A DNA stretch of 64,000 nt. Source: Arthrobacter sp. PM3. Its GTDB lineage: Bacteria > Actinomycetota > Actinomycetes > Actinomycetales > Micrococcaceae. This document shows positions 54,248 to 62,285 of this stretch, one piece after another. The stretch is from the NCBI RefSeq assembly GCF_003352915.1, contig NZ_CP022314.1, positions 3,216,830-3,280,829 of the forward strand, written 5' to 3'. Numbering within the stretch: position 1 is the first letter of the stretch; every line of letters starts with the position of its first letter. Position numbers and translations under genes: made by a program. The notes under the pieces are model-generated. The model saw only the letters and a list, made by a program, of their open reading frames with translations, made no database searches and was not told the DNA's origin.

Positions 54248-55588
54248 ATGGACCGCCAGCAAGAGTTTGTCCTGCGGACGATCGAAGAGCGCGATGTGCG
54301 GTTTGTGCGCCTGTGGTTTACCGACGTCGTGGGATCGCTCAAGTCGGTGGCACTGGCCCCGGCCGAGGTGGAAGGCGCCTTTGAAGAAGGACTCGGCTTT
54401 GACGGGTCCTCGATCGAGGGCCTGGCCCGCGTCTTCGAATCCGACATGCTGGCACAGCCGGACCCTGCCACGTTCCAGATCCTGCCCTGGCGCGGCGAGA
54501 CGGAAGCCACCTCGCGGATGTTCTGCGACATCCTGACCCCCGACGGCGAGCCCTCCACCGCGGACCCGCGCAACGTTCTGAAGCGTACCCTCGCCAAGGC
54601 CGCCGACATGGGTTTCACCTGCTACACCCACCCCGAAATCGAGTTCTACCTGCTCAAGTCGCAGGAACCGGGCCCGGACGGGTCGCCCGTCCCCGTCGAC
54701 GAGGGCGGCTACTTCGACCACGTCCCGGGCGGTGTGGCCCAGGACTTCCGCCGGACCGCCGTGACCATGCTGGAATCCGTGGGAATCTCGGTGGAATTCA
54801 GCCACCATGAGGCCGGTCCCGGCCAGAACGAGATCGACCTCCGGTACGCCGACGCCCTGCAGACCGCGGACAACATCATGACCTTCCGGACGGTGATCAA
54901 GGAAGTCGCGCTGCAGCAGGGCACCTACGCCACGTTCATGCCCAAGCCTTTCACCGCCCACCCGGGTTCCGGCATGCACACCCATTTCTCCCTCTTCGAA
55001 GGCGACACCAACGCCTTCTACGAGGCCGGTGCCGAGTTCCAGCTTTCCGAGACCGCCCGCCAGTTCATCGCCGGCATCCTCAAGCACGCCCCCGAATTCA
55101 CGGCCGTGACCAACCAGTTCGTGAACTCCTACAAGCGGCTGTGGGGCGGCGGAGAGGCGCCGAGCTACCTGAGCTGGGGCCATAACAACCGCTCCGCCCT
55201 GGTCCGGGTTCCGCTGTACAAGCCCGGCAAGGGACAGTCCGCGCGGATCGAGTATCGCGGCATCGACTCCGCCGCGAACCCCTACCTGGCCTATGCGGTG
55301 CTCCTCGGGGCCGGCCTCAAGGGCATCGAGGAGGGCTACCAGCTGCCCGCCGCCGCCGAGGACGACATCTGGTCGCTGAGCTCGGCCGAGCGCCGCGCCA
55401 TGGGCCACGATCCGCTGCCGGCGAGCCTGCACGACGCCATCCGGACCATGGAGGATTCCGAACTCATGCCGCAGATCCTCGGCGAGCAGGTGTTCGAGCA
55501 CTTCCTGCGCAACAAGCGTGCGGAATGGCAGGACTACCGCCTCCAGGTGACGCCCTACGAACTGCAGCGCAACCTCGGCATCCTGTAG
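54248..55588 (+). CDS. glnA2: Glutamine synthetase, GlnA2 type
   Basis: An ATP-dependent glutamate-ammonia ligase homologue of the actinobacterial second type; close relatives may use other amines or D-glutamate derivatives. GFDGSSIEGL near residue 51 and EIEFYLLKSQ near 133 carry catalytic and metal residues. HHEAGPGQNEIDLRYADAL is near 195, GSGMHTHFSLF near 240, and KGQSARIEYRGIDSAANPYL near 330. At the adenylylation position of GlnA it has DDIW with Trp375 instead of Tyr, so GlnE cannot modify it there. Length is 446 residues. It sits nine bases before glnE, evidently cotranscribed. Confidence 0.95.
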   Translation: MDRQQEFVLRTIEERDVRFVRLWFTDVVGSLKSVALAPAEVEGAFEEGLGFDGSSIEGLARVFESDMLAQPDPATFQILPWRGETEATSRMFCDILTPDGEPSTADPRNVLKRTLAKAADMGFTCYTHPEIEFYLLKSQEPGPDGSPVPVDEGGYFDHVPGGVAQDFRRTAVTMLESVGISVEFSHHEAGPGQNEIDLRYADALQTADNIMTFRTVIKEVALQQGTYATFMPKPFTAHPGSGMHTHFSLFEGDTNAFYEAGAEFQLSETARQFIAGILKHAPEFTAVTNQFVNSYKRLWGGGEAPSYLSWGHNNRSALVRVPLYKPGKGQSARIEYRGIDSAANPYLAYAVLLGAGLKGIEEGYQLPAAAEDDIWSLSSAERRAMGHDPLPASLHDAIRTMEDSELMPQILGEQVFEHFLRNKRAEWQDYRLQVTPYELQRNLGIL

Positions 55589-55597
55589 GCGGACCCG

Positions 55598-58500
55598 GTG
55601 AGCCTGGCACGACGCCTCATCGCCGCCGGTTTCAGCGACCTGGACAAGGGGGAGCGCTTCCTGGCGGCCCGGGAGCTGGAGGGGCTCGACCAGGACGCGC
55701 TCTTCGCCGGGCTGCAGCTGGCCGCGAATCCGGACACGGCCCTGCAGTCGCTGGTCCGCCTGATTGAGAAGCACCCGGAGCTGCGCACGCTTGCCGTCGC
55801 GGAGCCGGAAACCAGTGAGCCCCTGTACCGGGTCCTGGGTGCCTCCGAGGCGCTGGGCGAATTCCTCATCCGCCACCCCGAGCACCTCAGCGCCTTTGAC
55901 GTCCGGGCCAGCCCCGAACCGCGGGCAGCGGACGCCGCGGCCCTGCGCGCCCGGCTGCTGCAATCGGTGCGCGCCGATCCGGCATCGGCCCGGCCGGTGG
56001 CGGTACTCACCGGCCAGGAAGGCTACGCGGCACTGCGGACCGCCTACCGGCGCGGGCTCGTGGAGCTGGCCATCAAGGACCTCTGCGCGGCCGATCCGCT
56101 GGACTTCATGCCGGCCGCCGGCGCCGAGCTGGCGGACCTTGCCGGCGCCGCCGTGGAGGCCGCCCTGGCCGTGTCCAGGGCCGAGGCGGCCGCGAAGTTC
56201 GACGCCGGGGAGGTCGCCGACGTCGGGCTGGCCGTGATCGGCATGGGCAAGTGCGGCGCCCGCGAACTGAACTACATTTCCGACGTCGACGTCATCTACG
56301 TGATCGACGCCGGGACGCTGGAGGACGCCCGCGCGATAACCATCGGCACCGCCCTCGCGTCCGGGATTTCACGGGCGATCATGTCCACCAGCCGGGAACC
56401 CGGGCTGTGGGAGGTCGACGCGAACCTGCGGCCCGAGGGCAAATCCGGGCCGCTGGTCCGGACCCTTGCCTCGCATGAGAGCTACTATGCGCGCTGGGCC
56501 GAAAGCTGGGAATTCCAGGCCCTCCTCAAAGCCCGGACCATCGCCGGGGACGCCGCACTGGGCGCCCGCTACGAGGCCGCCGTGACGCCGCTGATCTGGT
56601 CCTCGGCCGGCCGCGAGGGCTTCGTCGAATCCGTCCGCGCCATGCGCCGCCGCGTCACCGAACACATTCCCGCCGACGAGGAACAGCGGCAGATCAAGCT
56701 GGGCCGCGGCGGACTGCGCGACGTCGAATTCACCGTCCAGCTGCTGCAGCTCGTGCACGGCAAGTCCGACGAGTCGCTGCGCTGCCGCGACACGACCTCG
56801 GCCATCGCCGCGTTGTCCGCCGGCGGGTACATCGGCCGCTCGGACGCGGCGGAGTTCGACCGCGACTACCGCTACCTGCGGCTCCTTGAGCACCGGATCC
56901 AGCTCTTCCAGCTGCGCCGGACCCACCTCATGCCGGTCAACGAGGCGTCGCTGCGGTCCTTGGCCAAGGCCGTCCTGGGGCCGTTCTCCGCCGAACGGCC
57001 CCAGCCGGATTCCCTGGTGGCCGCGTGGCGCAAGACAAAGCGCTCCGTGCGCGAACTCCACGAACGCATCTTCTACCGCCCCGTGCTCAACACGGTCGCC
57101 ACCCTGAGCAGCGAAGAGGCGCGGTTGACCCCCGAGGCCGCCCAGGGCCGCCTCGCCGCCCTGGGCTACCTGGACCCCTCCGGCGCCATGCGGCACATCG
57201 AGGCCCTCACCGCCGGCGTCAGCCGCCGCGCCGCGCTGCAGCGCCAGCTGCTGCCAATCCTGCTGGACTGGCTCGCCGACGGCGTGGACCCCGACGCCGG
57301 CCTGCTTGCCTTCCGCCGCGTCAGTGAGGCGCTCGGCACGACGCACTGGTACCTGGGCATGCTCCGGGATTCGACGGCGGCGGCCGAGCGGCTCTGCCAT
57401 GTGCTCGCCAACTCGCGGCTCATCGCGGACCTGCTGGAGGTCTCGCCGGAGTCCGTGGCGTGGCTCGGCACCGACAAGGACCTGGTGCCGTTGAGCTTCG
57501 AATCGCAGTGGCTGGAGATCACCTCGAAAATGTCGCGGCACGCGGATCCCGAGAGCGCCATGCGGCTCATCCGGCTGATCCGGCGCCGGGAAATCCTCCG
57601 GGTCGCGGTGGCCGACAGCGCCGGGCTGCTGGACCAGGACCAGGTGGGCGCGGCCCTCGCCGACACCGACCGCGCCGCCGTCCTGGGGGCGCTGCGGGTG
57701 GCTGAGACGATCGTCACCGCCAGGGAACCGCTGAAGACGCACGTGCTGGTGGTGGCGATGGGGCGCCAGGGTGGGCGGGAGATAGGGTACGGTTCCGATG
57801 CCGACGTCATGTACGTCCACCGCGGCCTGCCGGGCGTGCCCGAGGAGGAGGCGCAGGCCCAGGCCGCGCGGATCGTCGGCAAACTCTCCAGCCTGCTGAC
57901 CCAGCCGCTCAAACCGGCCATCCTGGCCGAGCGGGTGCTGTCGGTGGACGCGGACCTGCGCCCCGAGGGCAAGAACGGACCCATGGTGCGGTCCCTGGAC
58001 TCCTACGCCGAGTATTACCGGCGGTGGTCGCTCGTGTGGGAGGCCCAGGCGCTGCTGCGGGCACGCCCGATGGCTGGGGACGACGCCCTCGCGGCGGACT
58101 TCGTGGCCCTGATCGATCCGATCCGGTACCCGCAATCGCTGTCAGGCCAGGACGTCCGGGAGGTCCGGCGGATCAAGGCCCGGGTGGAGTCGGAGCGCCT
58201 TCCGCGCGGCGCGGATCCGGCACGGCACCTGAAACTGGGGCGCGGCGGCCTGAGCGACGTCGAATGGCTGGCCCAGTTGCTCCAGCTCCAACACGCCGGG
58301 GAACACCCGGAGCTGCGGACCACGTCCACTGTGGAGGCCCTCGAGGCAGCAGCTGCCCTGGACCTGATCGACGGCGGCGACGCCGTGATCCTGCTCCGGG
58401 CGTGGCGGCTGGCGAGCCGGATCCGCTCGGCCAACGTCATCTGGACCGGACGGGCTTCTGACCTGCTGCCCTCCTCCCGCCGGGACCTTGAAGCGGTGGC

Positions 58501-58609
58501 GCGCTGGTGCGGCTACGGCCAAGGCAACGCCGCGGCGCTGGAAGAGGACTACCTGCGGCTCAGCCGCCGTGCGCGGGCCGTGTTCGAGCGGGTCTTCTAC
58601 GGCCAGTGA
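55598..58609 (+). CDS. glnE: Bifunctional glutamine synthetase adenylyltransferase/adenylyl-removing enzyme
   Basis: Controls GlnA by adding or removing AMP at a tyrosine. Two nucleotidyltransferase domains are visible: GMGKCGARELNYISDVDVIYV near residue 215 (in two blocks) for the removing half and AMGRQGGREIGYGSDADVMY near 720 for the adenylylating half, each with the metal-binding DxD. Each is followed by a helical GlnE domain with LGRGGLRDVEF and LGRGGLSDVEW. Length is 1003 residues, standard. The GTG start lies nine bases after glnA2. The target GlnA is 1.5 kb downstream on the other strand. Confidence 0.97.
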   Translation: MSLARRLIAAGFSDLDKGERFLAARELEGLDQDALFAGLQLAANPDTALQSLVRLIEKHPELRTLAVAEPETSEPLYRVLGASEALGEFLIRHPEHLSAFDVRASPEPRAADAAALRARLLQSVRADPASARPVAVLTGQEGYAALRTAYRRGLVELAIKDLCAADPLDFMPAAGAELADLAGAAVEAALAVSRAEAAAKFDAGEVADVGLAVIGMGKCGARELNYISDVDVIYVIDAGTLEDARAITIGTALASGISRAIMSTSREPGLWEVDANLRPEGKSGPLVRTLASHESYYARWAESWEFQALLKARTIAGDAALGARYEAAVTPLIWSSAGREGFVESVRAMRRRVTEHIPADEEQRQIKLGRGGLRDVEFTVQLLQLVHGKSDESLRCRDTTSAIAALSAGGYIGRSDAAEFDRDYRYLRLLEHRIQLFQLRRTHLMPVNEASLRSLAKAVLGPFSAERPQPDSLVAAWRKTKRSVRELHERIFYRPVLNTVATLSSEEARLTPEAAQGRLAALGYLDPSGAMRHIEALTAGVSRRAALQRQLLPILLDWLADGVDPDAGLLAFRRVSEALGTTHWYLGMLRDSTAAAERLCHVLANSRLIADLLEVSPESVAWLGTDKDLVPLSFESQWLEITSKMSRHADPESAMRLIRLIRRREILRVAVADSAGLLDQDQVGAALADTDRAAVLGALRVAETIVTAREPLKTHVLVVAMGRQGGREIGYGSDADVMYVHRGLPGVPEEEAQAQAARIVGKLSSLLTQPLKPAILAERVLSVDADLRPEGKNGPMVRSLDSYAEYYRRWSLVWEAQALLRARPMAGDDALAADFVALIDPIRYPQSLSGQDVREVRRIKARVESERLPRGADPARHLKLGRGGLSDVEWLAQLLQLQHAGEHPELRTTSTVEALEAAAALDLIDGGDAVILLRAWRLASRIRSANVIWTGRASDLLPSSRRDLEAVARWCGYGQGNAAALEEDYLRLSRRARAVFERVFYGQ

Positions 58610-58665
58610 CGCCGGGCTGAGCCGCCCGGTATGGCGGCCTGCTGACACCCGGCGCACCGCGGTGC

Positions 58666-58671
58666 TACCTT
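58666..58671 (+). promoter_or_regulatory. -10 element (TACCTT) of the VOC gene
   Basis: TACCTT ends six bases before ATG at 58678; no ribosome binding site. Leaderless start inferred. Confidence 0.5.
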
Positions 58672-58677
58672 GGGCGG

Positions 58678-59094
58678 ATGGCCAGGCAACTGTTTGTGAA
58701 CCTCCCTGTCAGCAACCTCGACAAGACCGTGGAGTTCTTCACGGCGCTGGGGTTTTCCTTCAACCCGGACTTCACCGACGAGAACGCCACGTGCATGATC
58801 GTCAACGACGGCGCCTATGTGATGCTGCTCGTCGAGTCCTACTTCAAGACCTTCACCGCCAAGTCCGTTGCATCCACGGCAGGCACGGCTGAGGTGATCA
58901 TGTCCTTCTCCCTGGAGAGCCGTGAGGCGGTGGACGAGGTCATCCGGACCGCCCTGACCTCCGGGGGCAAGGCCTCGGAGGAGGCCCAGGACTACGGGTT
59001 CATGTACACCCACAGCTTCCAGGACCCGGACGGCCATCTGTGGGAAGTGTTCTGGATGGATCCGGCGGGGCCGCCGAAGGACGCTGCGCTGTAG
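58678..59094 (+). CDS. VOC-family (glyoxalase-like) protein
   Basis: A 138-residue vicinal-oxygen-chelate protein with two beta-alpha-beta-beta-beta units. It opens with ARQLFVNLPVSNLDKTVEFFTALGFSF and ends with the YGFMYTHSFQDPDGHLWEVFWMDP signature, where the GHLWEV Glu is a usual metal ligand. It resembles the extradiol dioxygenase/glyoxalase-like group annotated in many actinobacteria. The initial metal ligand position is Phe/Asn (LFVNL) rather than His, so metal binding is uncertain. Substrate unknown. Its TAG stop lies inside the first unit of a 14-base tandem repeat. Confidence 0.85.
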   Translation: MARQLFVNLPVSNLDKTVEFFTALGFSFNPDFTDENATCMIVNDGAYVMLLVESYFKTFTAKSVASTAGTAEVIMSFSLESREAVDEVIRTALTSGGKASEEAQDYGFMYTHSFQDPDGHLWEVFWMDPAGPPKDAAL

Positions 59095-59153
59095 GTACTG
59101 CGCTGTAGGTACTGCGCTGTAGGTACCGCGCTGGAGGTACCGCGCTGGAGGTA
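59084..59153 (+). repeat. Five-copy 14-base tandem repeat between VOC and GNAT genes
   Basis: Three copies of CTGCGCTGTAGGTA (59084-59125) are followed by two copies of CCGCGCTGGAGGTA (59126-59153). The first copy includes the VOC stop codon, and the end of the last copy begins the -10 hexamer of the GNAT gene. It fills almost the whole intergenic gap. Confidence 0.95.
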
Positions 59154-59157
59154 CGCT
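59152..59157 (+). promoter_or_regulatory. -10 element (TACGCT) of the GNAT gene
   Basis: TACGCT ends six bases before ATG at 59164 and starts with the last two bases of the tandem repeat. No ribosome binding site is visible. Confidence 0.5.
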
Positions 59158-59163
59158 GGCAGG

Positions 59164-59679
59164 ATGCCGGAACACGTGTGGCTGCTGCCCCTGAAAAACC
59201 TCGACGAGGACGCCCTTGCCATCAAGCTGGGTGAGATCGCGCTGCTGGAGCTCGGCGACGGGCAGCGGAAGTTCGTCGGCGACCCGCTGCGGATGACGCT
59301 CATGGGGCTTCAGGAAGAGTCACGGTACCCGTTTGCCGTGGACGTCGACGGCTCGGCCGTGGGCGTGCTGACCCTGCAGCGGGGTGCGGCGACAGCTGCC
59401 GGCTGGGCGGACGACGACTCCGCCTGGCTCCTGCGCGGCTTCCTCATCGGACACGGGCAGCAGGGCAAAGGCCTGGGCACGCTCGCTGCCGTCGCCGCCG
59501 TGCGGGAGGCCGCCAAACTGACCGCGGCTCCGGGCGGCAGCCAGTCCGGCGTCGTCCTGTCCGTCAACGAACAGAACCCCGGCGGGATCACCGCCTACCG
59601 CAACGCGGGCTTCGTGGACCGCGGCCGTTACGACGGCGGCGACGCGGGACCGCAGCGCATCATGTACCGGGCGTTCTGA
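59164..59679 (+). CDS. GNAT-family N-acetyltransferase
   Basis: An acyl-CoA-dependent acetyltransferase of 171 residues. The acetyl-CoA pyrophosphate loop is GHGQQGKGLGTLA near residue 97, preceded by WLLRGFLIG. NEQNPGGITAYRNAGFVDRG near the C-terminus is the typical strand/helix that completes the fold. It resembles spermidine/aminoglycoside-acetyltransferase-like GNATs but the substrate cannot be read from the sequence. The ATG follows TACGCT by six bases, suggesting leaderless translation. The downstream gap holds a palindromic operator pair for the next gene. Confidence 0.88.
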   Translation: MPEHVWLLPLKNLDEDALAIKLGEIALLELGDGQRKFVGDPLRMTLMGLQEESRYPFAVDVDGSAVGVLTLQRGAATAAGWADDDSAWLLRGFLIGHGQQGKGLGTLAAVAAVREAAKLTAAPGGSQSGVVLSVNEQNPGGITAYRNAGFVDRGRYDGGDAGPQRIMYRAF

Positions 59680-59706
59680 CCGGCCGCGCAGGGGCGCCCG
59701 GCACGC

Positions 59707-59750
59707 GTCAACTTTCGTTGACGCCGCCTGCTTTGTCAACTATAGTTGAC
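59707..59750 (+). promoter_or_regulatory. Twin palindromic operators embedding the HTH-gene promoter
   Basis: GTCAACTTTCGTTGAC (59707-59722) and GTCAACTATAGTTGAC (59735-59750) are two copies of GTCAAC-N4-GTTGAC, 28 bases apart. The right half of the first gives -35 TTGACG (59718-59723), and the second includes -10 TATAGT (59741-59746), with a 17-base spacer. Binding to either copy would block RNA polymerase. AGGAGG follows at 59755. Confidence 0.85.
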
Positions 59751-59765
59751 GCCAGGAGGTGCGGC

Positions 59766-59966
59766 ATGAATACACTGGTTGGCTCCATGGATGGCAAGGG
59801 CCCGGCCGAGGCGCTGTACGCCGTGGCGGAGCTTCACAAGGAGCTGGCACGCACGGAAACCGAGGCCGTGCTGCGTGCCCGGCGGGCGGGGCTGTCCTGG
59901 GAGGCCATCGCGGTGTGCCTGGGTGTCAGCAAGCAGGCGGTCCACAAGAAGTACGGGAAGCGCTGA
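59766..59966 (+). CDS. Small helix-turn-helix regulator, probably autoregulatory
   Basis: A 66-residue protein. A helical N-terminal part (GPAEALYAVAELHKELARTETEAV) leads to a helix-turn-helix LSWEAIAVCLGVSKQAVHKKYGK covering about residues 42-64 (in two blocks). It resembles the small HTH domains found alone or beside Clp N-domain proteins in actinobacteria; no such partner is here. ATG at 59766 is chosen because AGGAGG lies six bases upstream. Two GTCAAC-N4-GTTGAC palindromes overlap its promoter, strongly suggesting that it, as a dimer, represses itself. Convergent with glnA across a shared terminator. Confidence 0.8.
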   Translation: MNTLVGSMDGKGPAEALYAVAELHKELARTETEAVLRARRAGLSWEAIAVCLGVSKQAVHKKYGKR

Positions 59967-60004
59967 AGGGCGCACAGTACGGAAGCGCGGCCAACGCGAT
60001 GCAG

Positions 60005-60043
60005 AGAAGGCCGGCCACGGGTTAGTCCGTGACCGGCCTTTCT
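60005..60043. terminator. Bidirectional terminator between HTH gene and glnA
   Basis: AAGGCCGGCCACGG (60007-60020) pairs with 60027-60040 (one wobble) around GTTAGT, flanked by GAGAA and TCT. Convergent genes on both sides fit dual use. Confidence 0.85.
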
Positions 60044-60100
60044 GTTGGAAAATCCTGCGGACTTCCGGCGGGCTAAGCCGTGCTTGGCCCGGTGGTGTGA

Positions 60101-61525
60101 CTAGACGCCGTAGTAGAGCTCGAACTCGTACGGGTTCGGGCGCAGCGAGAGCGGGCGGATCTCGTTCTCGTACTTGTACTCGATCCAGGTGTCGATCAGG
60201 TCCTGGGTGAAGACGCCGCCGGCCTGCAGGAACTCGTTGTCCTCGGCCAGGGCCTCCAGGGCTTCCTCGAGCGTGCCCGGTGCCTTGGGGATGTCCTTGG
60301 CTTCCTCGGCGGGGAGCTCGTAGAGGTCCTTGTCGATCGGAGCCGGGGGTTCGATCCGGTTGCGGATGCCGTCGATGCCGGCCATCAGCTGGGCGGCGAA
60401 CGCCAGGTACGGGTTGGAGGAGGGGTCCGGAGCGCGGAACTCGATGCGCTTGGCCTTCGGGTTGGAGCCCGTGATGGGGATACGGATACCGGCGGAGCGG
60501 TTGCCCTGCGAGTAGACCATGTTGACCGGGGCTTCGAAGCCCTTGACCAGGCGGCGGTAGGAGTTCACCGTCGGGTTGGTGAACGCCAGGACGGCGGAGG
60601 AGTGCTTGAGCAGGCCGCCGATGTACCAGCGGGCGGTGTCGGACAGGCCGGCGTAGCCCTTCTCGTCGTAGAACAGCGGCTCGCCGTTGTTCCACAGCGA
60701 CTGGTGGCAGTGCATGCCCGAGCCGTTGTCGCCAAAGACCGGCTTCGGCATGAAGGTGACGGACTTGCCCCAGGCGTCGGCCGTGTTCTTGATGACGTAC
60801 TTGAACTTCTGCAGGTCATCGGCAGCGTGGGTCAGGGTGGTGAACTTGTAGTTGATTTCAGCCTGACCGGCGGAGCCGACTTCGTGGTGGCTGCGCTCGA
60901 CCTCAAGGCCGGCCTCGTCCAGGGCGATGCACATTGCGTCGCGCAGGTCGGCCTGCTTGTCGGTGGGGGAGACCGGGAAGTAGCCGCCCTTGACGGGGGT
61001 CTTGTAGCCGAGGTTTCCGCCCTCTTCTTCACGGCCGGTGTTCCAATGCGCTTCTTCGGAGTCGATCTTGTAGAAGCTGCCCTGCGGGGAGGACTGGTAC
61101 TGGACGTTGTCGAAGACGAAGAACTCGGCCTCGGGAGCGAAGAACGCGGTGTCTGCGATGCCGGTGGATGCCAGGTAGGCCTCGGCCTTCTCGGCTACGC
61201 CGCGGGGGTCGCGGTGGTAGGGGTCGCCGGTGCGCGGGTTCACGATCGAGAAGTTCAGCGCAAGGGTCTTCTCCATGCGGAACGTGTCGACGAATGCCGT
61301 GGTCACGTCCGGGATGAGCTGCATGTCAGACTCGGCGATGCCCTGGAAGCCGCGGATCGAAGAACCGTCGAAGAGCTGGCCGTTGACGAAGAAGTCAGCG
61401 TCAACGCTCTTGGCCGGCACGTTGAAGTGCTGCTGAACGCCAGGAAGATCGGTGAAGCGGATATCGACGAATTTGATGTCTTCGTCTTTGATGAACTTGA
61501 GGACTTCGTCCGCAGTCTTGAACAT
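60101..61525 (-). CDS. glnA: Glutamine synthetase type I (GlnA1), adenylylation-regulated
   Basis: The main ammonium-assimilating enzyme, forming glutamine from glutamate, NH4+ and ATP as a dodecamer. [17 protein letters not shown] lies near residue 53 and EAEFFVFD near 131 with metal ligands. [12 protein letters not shown] is near 268, and RSAGIRIPI and [21 protein letters not shown] are near 345-365 (blocks). The adenylylation loop KDLYELP places Tyr402, matching GlnE-regulated enzymes. Length is 474 residues. AAGGAG precedes the ATG. A good GlnR-type box lies about 150 bases upstream. Confidence 0.98.
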   Translation of the reverse strand: MFKTADEVLKFIKDEDIKFVDIRFTDLPGVQQHFNVPAKSVDADFFVNGQLFDGSSIRGFQGIAESDMQLIPDVTTAFVDTFRMEKTLALNFSIVNPRTGDPYHRDPRGVAEKAEAYLASTGIADTAFFAPEAEFFVFDNVQYQSSPQGSFYKIDSEEAHWNTGREEEGGNLGYKTPVKGGYFPVSPTDKQADLRDAMCIALDEAGLEVERSHHEVGSAGQAEINYKFTTLTHAADDLQKFKYVIKNTADAWGKSVTFMPKPVFGDNGSGMHCHQSLWNNGEPLFYDEKGYAGLSDTARWYIGGLLKHSSAVLAFTNPTVNSYRRLVKGFEAPVNMVYSQGNRSAGIRIPITGSNPKAKRIEFRAPDPSSNPYLAFAAQLMAGIDGIRNRIEPPAPIDKDLYELPAEEAKDIPKAPGTLEEALEALAEDNEFLQAGGVFTQDLIDTWIEYKYENEIRPLSLRPNPYEFELYYGV

Positions 61526-61676
61526 CTATGCTCCTTACGCATATGAAAGATCTGGCCGTCAGGCACATTGGTCCAGCGCAGTCCAACGGCGGGAAGGCAC
61601 AAAGCATCCCCGCTCCGCAGTCGCTAGCAACTGTTACCACCCTAAGGACATCGGATTTCCCCGCAGTGTCCGCATT

Positions 61677-61692
61677 GTTTCGTGGAGGTTAC
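61677..61692 (-). promoter_or_regulatory. GlnR-type box upstream of glnA
   Basis: On the minus strand GTAAC-CTCCAC-GAAAC matches exactly the GTNAC-N6-GAAAC form described for GlnR of Streptomyces. It is about 150 bases before the glnA ATG. Regulation by GlnR (or a regulator with similar specificity) is inferred. Confidence 0.6.
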
Positions 61693-61725
61693 AGAATGCC
61701 CTGACACGTAAACGCTAGTCGCTGT

Positions 61726-61781
61726 CCACAGTGTGACCTATCCGGTTCCACAGTGTGACACAGCGCTGCCCATACTGTGGA
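61726..61781. repeat. Direct and inverted copies of a CCACAGTGTGAC element
   Basis: CCACAGTGTGAC occurs at 61726-61737 and 61748-61759 (22-base period, two helical turns). A reverse partial copy, ACTGTGGA, is at 61774-61781. On the minus strand each direct copy reads GTCACACTGTGG. This spacing is typical of operator arrays. Confidence 0.7.
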
Positions 61782-61795
61782 CCGGGGTGAGCCGG

Positions 61796-61801
61796 TAAGC
61801 T
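61796..61801 (+). promoter_or_regulatory. -10 element (TAAGCT) of the RDD gene
   Basis: TAAGCT ends six bases before GTG at 61808, without a ribosome binding site. Confidence 0.5.
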
Positions 61802-61807
61802 TGGTGC

Positions 61808-62245
61808 GTGGTAGATCGCAAAGACATCGGTTCATGGCTCAGCGGGCCGGACACATCCGGCATTTCCAAGTACCCGGGTGAGCGGCTTGGACTTCCCGAG
61901 GCGGGGCCCGGCTCCATCGCCCGTGCGGGCCGCCGCATCCTGGCGATCTGCATCGACTGGGGGATCGCCCTGCTGATCAGCAACTTTGCCTTCGCTTCAA
62001 ATTCCTGGGCCACGCTCGCCGTGTTCGCCATCGAGCAGATCCTGCTGATCGGCACCCTCGGTTACAGCATCGGCCACAGGATCGTGGGAATCCACGTGGT
62101 CCGGCTCGGCGGGGGCCCGGCGGGCCCGCTCGCGGCACTGGTCCGCACCCTGCTGCTGTGCCTTGTAGTCCCGGCCGTCATCTTCGACCCGGACCAGCGC
62201 GGCCTGCACGACAAAGCCATGAACACGGTGCTCTTGCGGCGCTAA
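61808..62245 (+). CDS. RDD-family membrane protein (Rv2219A position)
   Basis: A 145-residue membrane protein of the RDD family. A hydrophilic N-terminus of about 38 residues precedes GSIARAGRRILAICIDWGIALL, which contains the family Arg and Asp in the first helix. Two to three further hydrophobic segments follow (about 70-93 and 107-128), and the C-terminus has DPDQRGLHDKAMNTVLLRR, the typical QRGLHD(K/R) end. Function is not known; some RDD proteins may be ion exchangers. The gene lies divergently next to glnA as in mycobacteria. GTG start, probably leaderless. Confidence 0.88.
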   Translation: MVDRKDIGSWLSGPDTSGISKYPGERLGLPEAGPGSIARAGRRILAICIDWGIALLISNFAFASNSWATLAVFAIEQILLIGTLGYSIGHRIVGIHVVRLGGGPAGPLAALVRTLLLCLVVPAVIFDPDQRGLHDKAMNTVLLRR

Positions 62246-62285
62246 GGCCCGCATCAGCGGGCCAGGCACCCCGCTGCGCCGGGCG

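Larger units (their letters stand above)
61526..61807. other. Divergent glnA-RDD regulatory region
   Basis: A 282-base gap containing the glnA leader, a GlnR-like box, two direct copies of CCACAGTGTGAC with an inverted partial copy, and the RDD -10 element. No ORF is supported. Confidence 0.7.

Noticed and set aside
59084..59153. 14-base array as a CRISPR
   Set aside because: The units are contiguous with no spacers and are too short; there are no cas genes.
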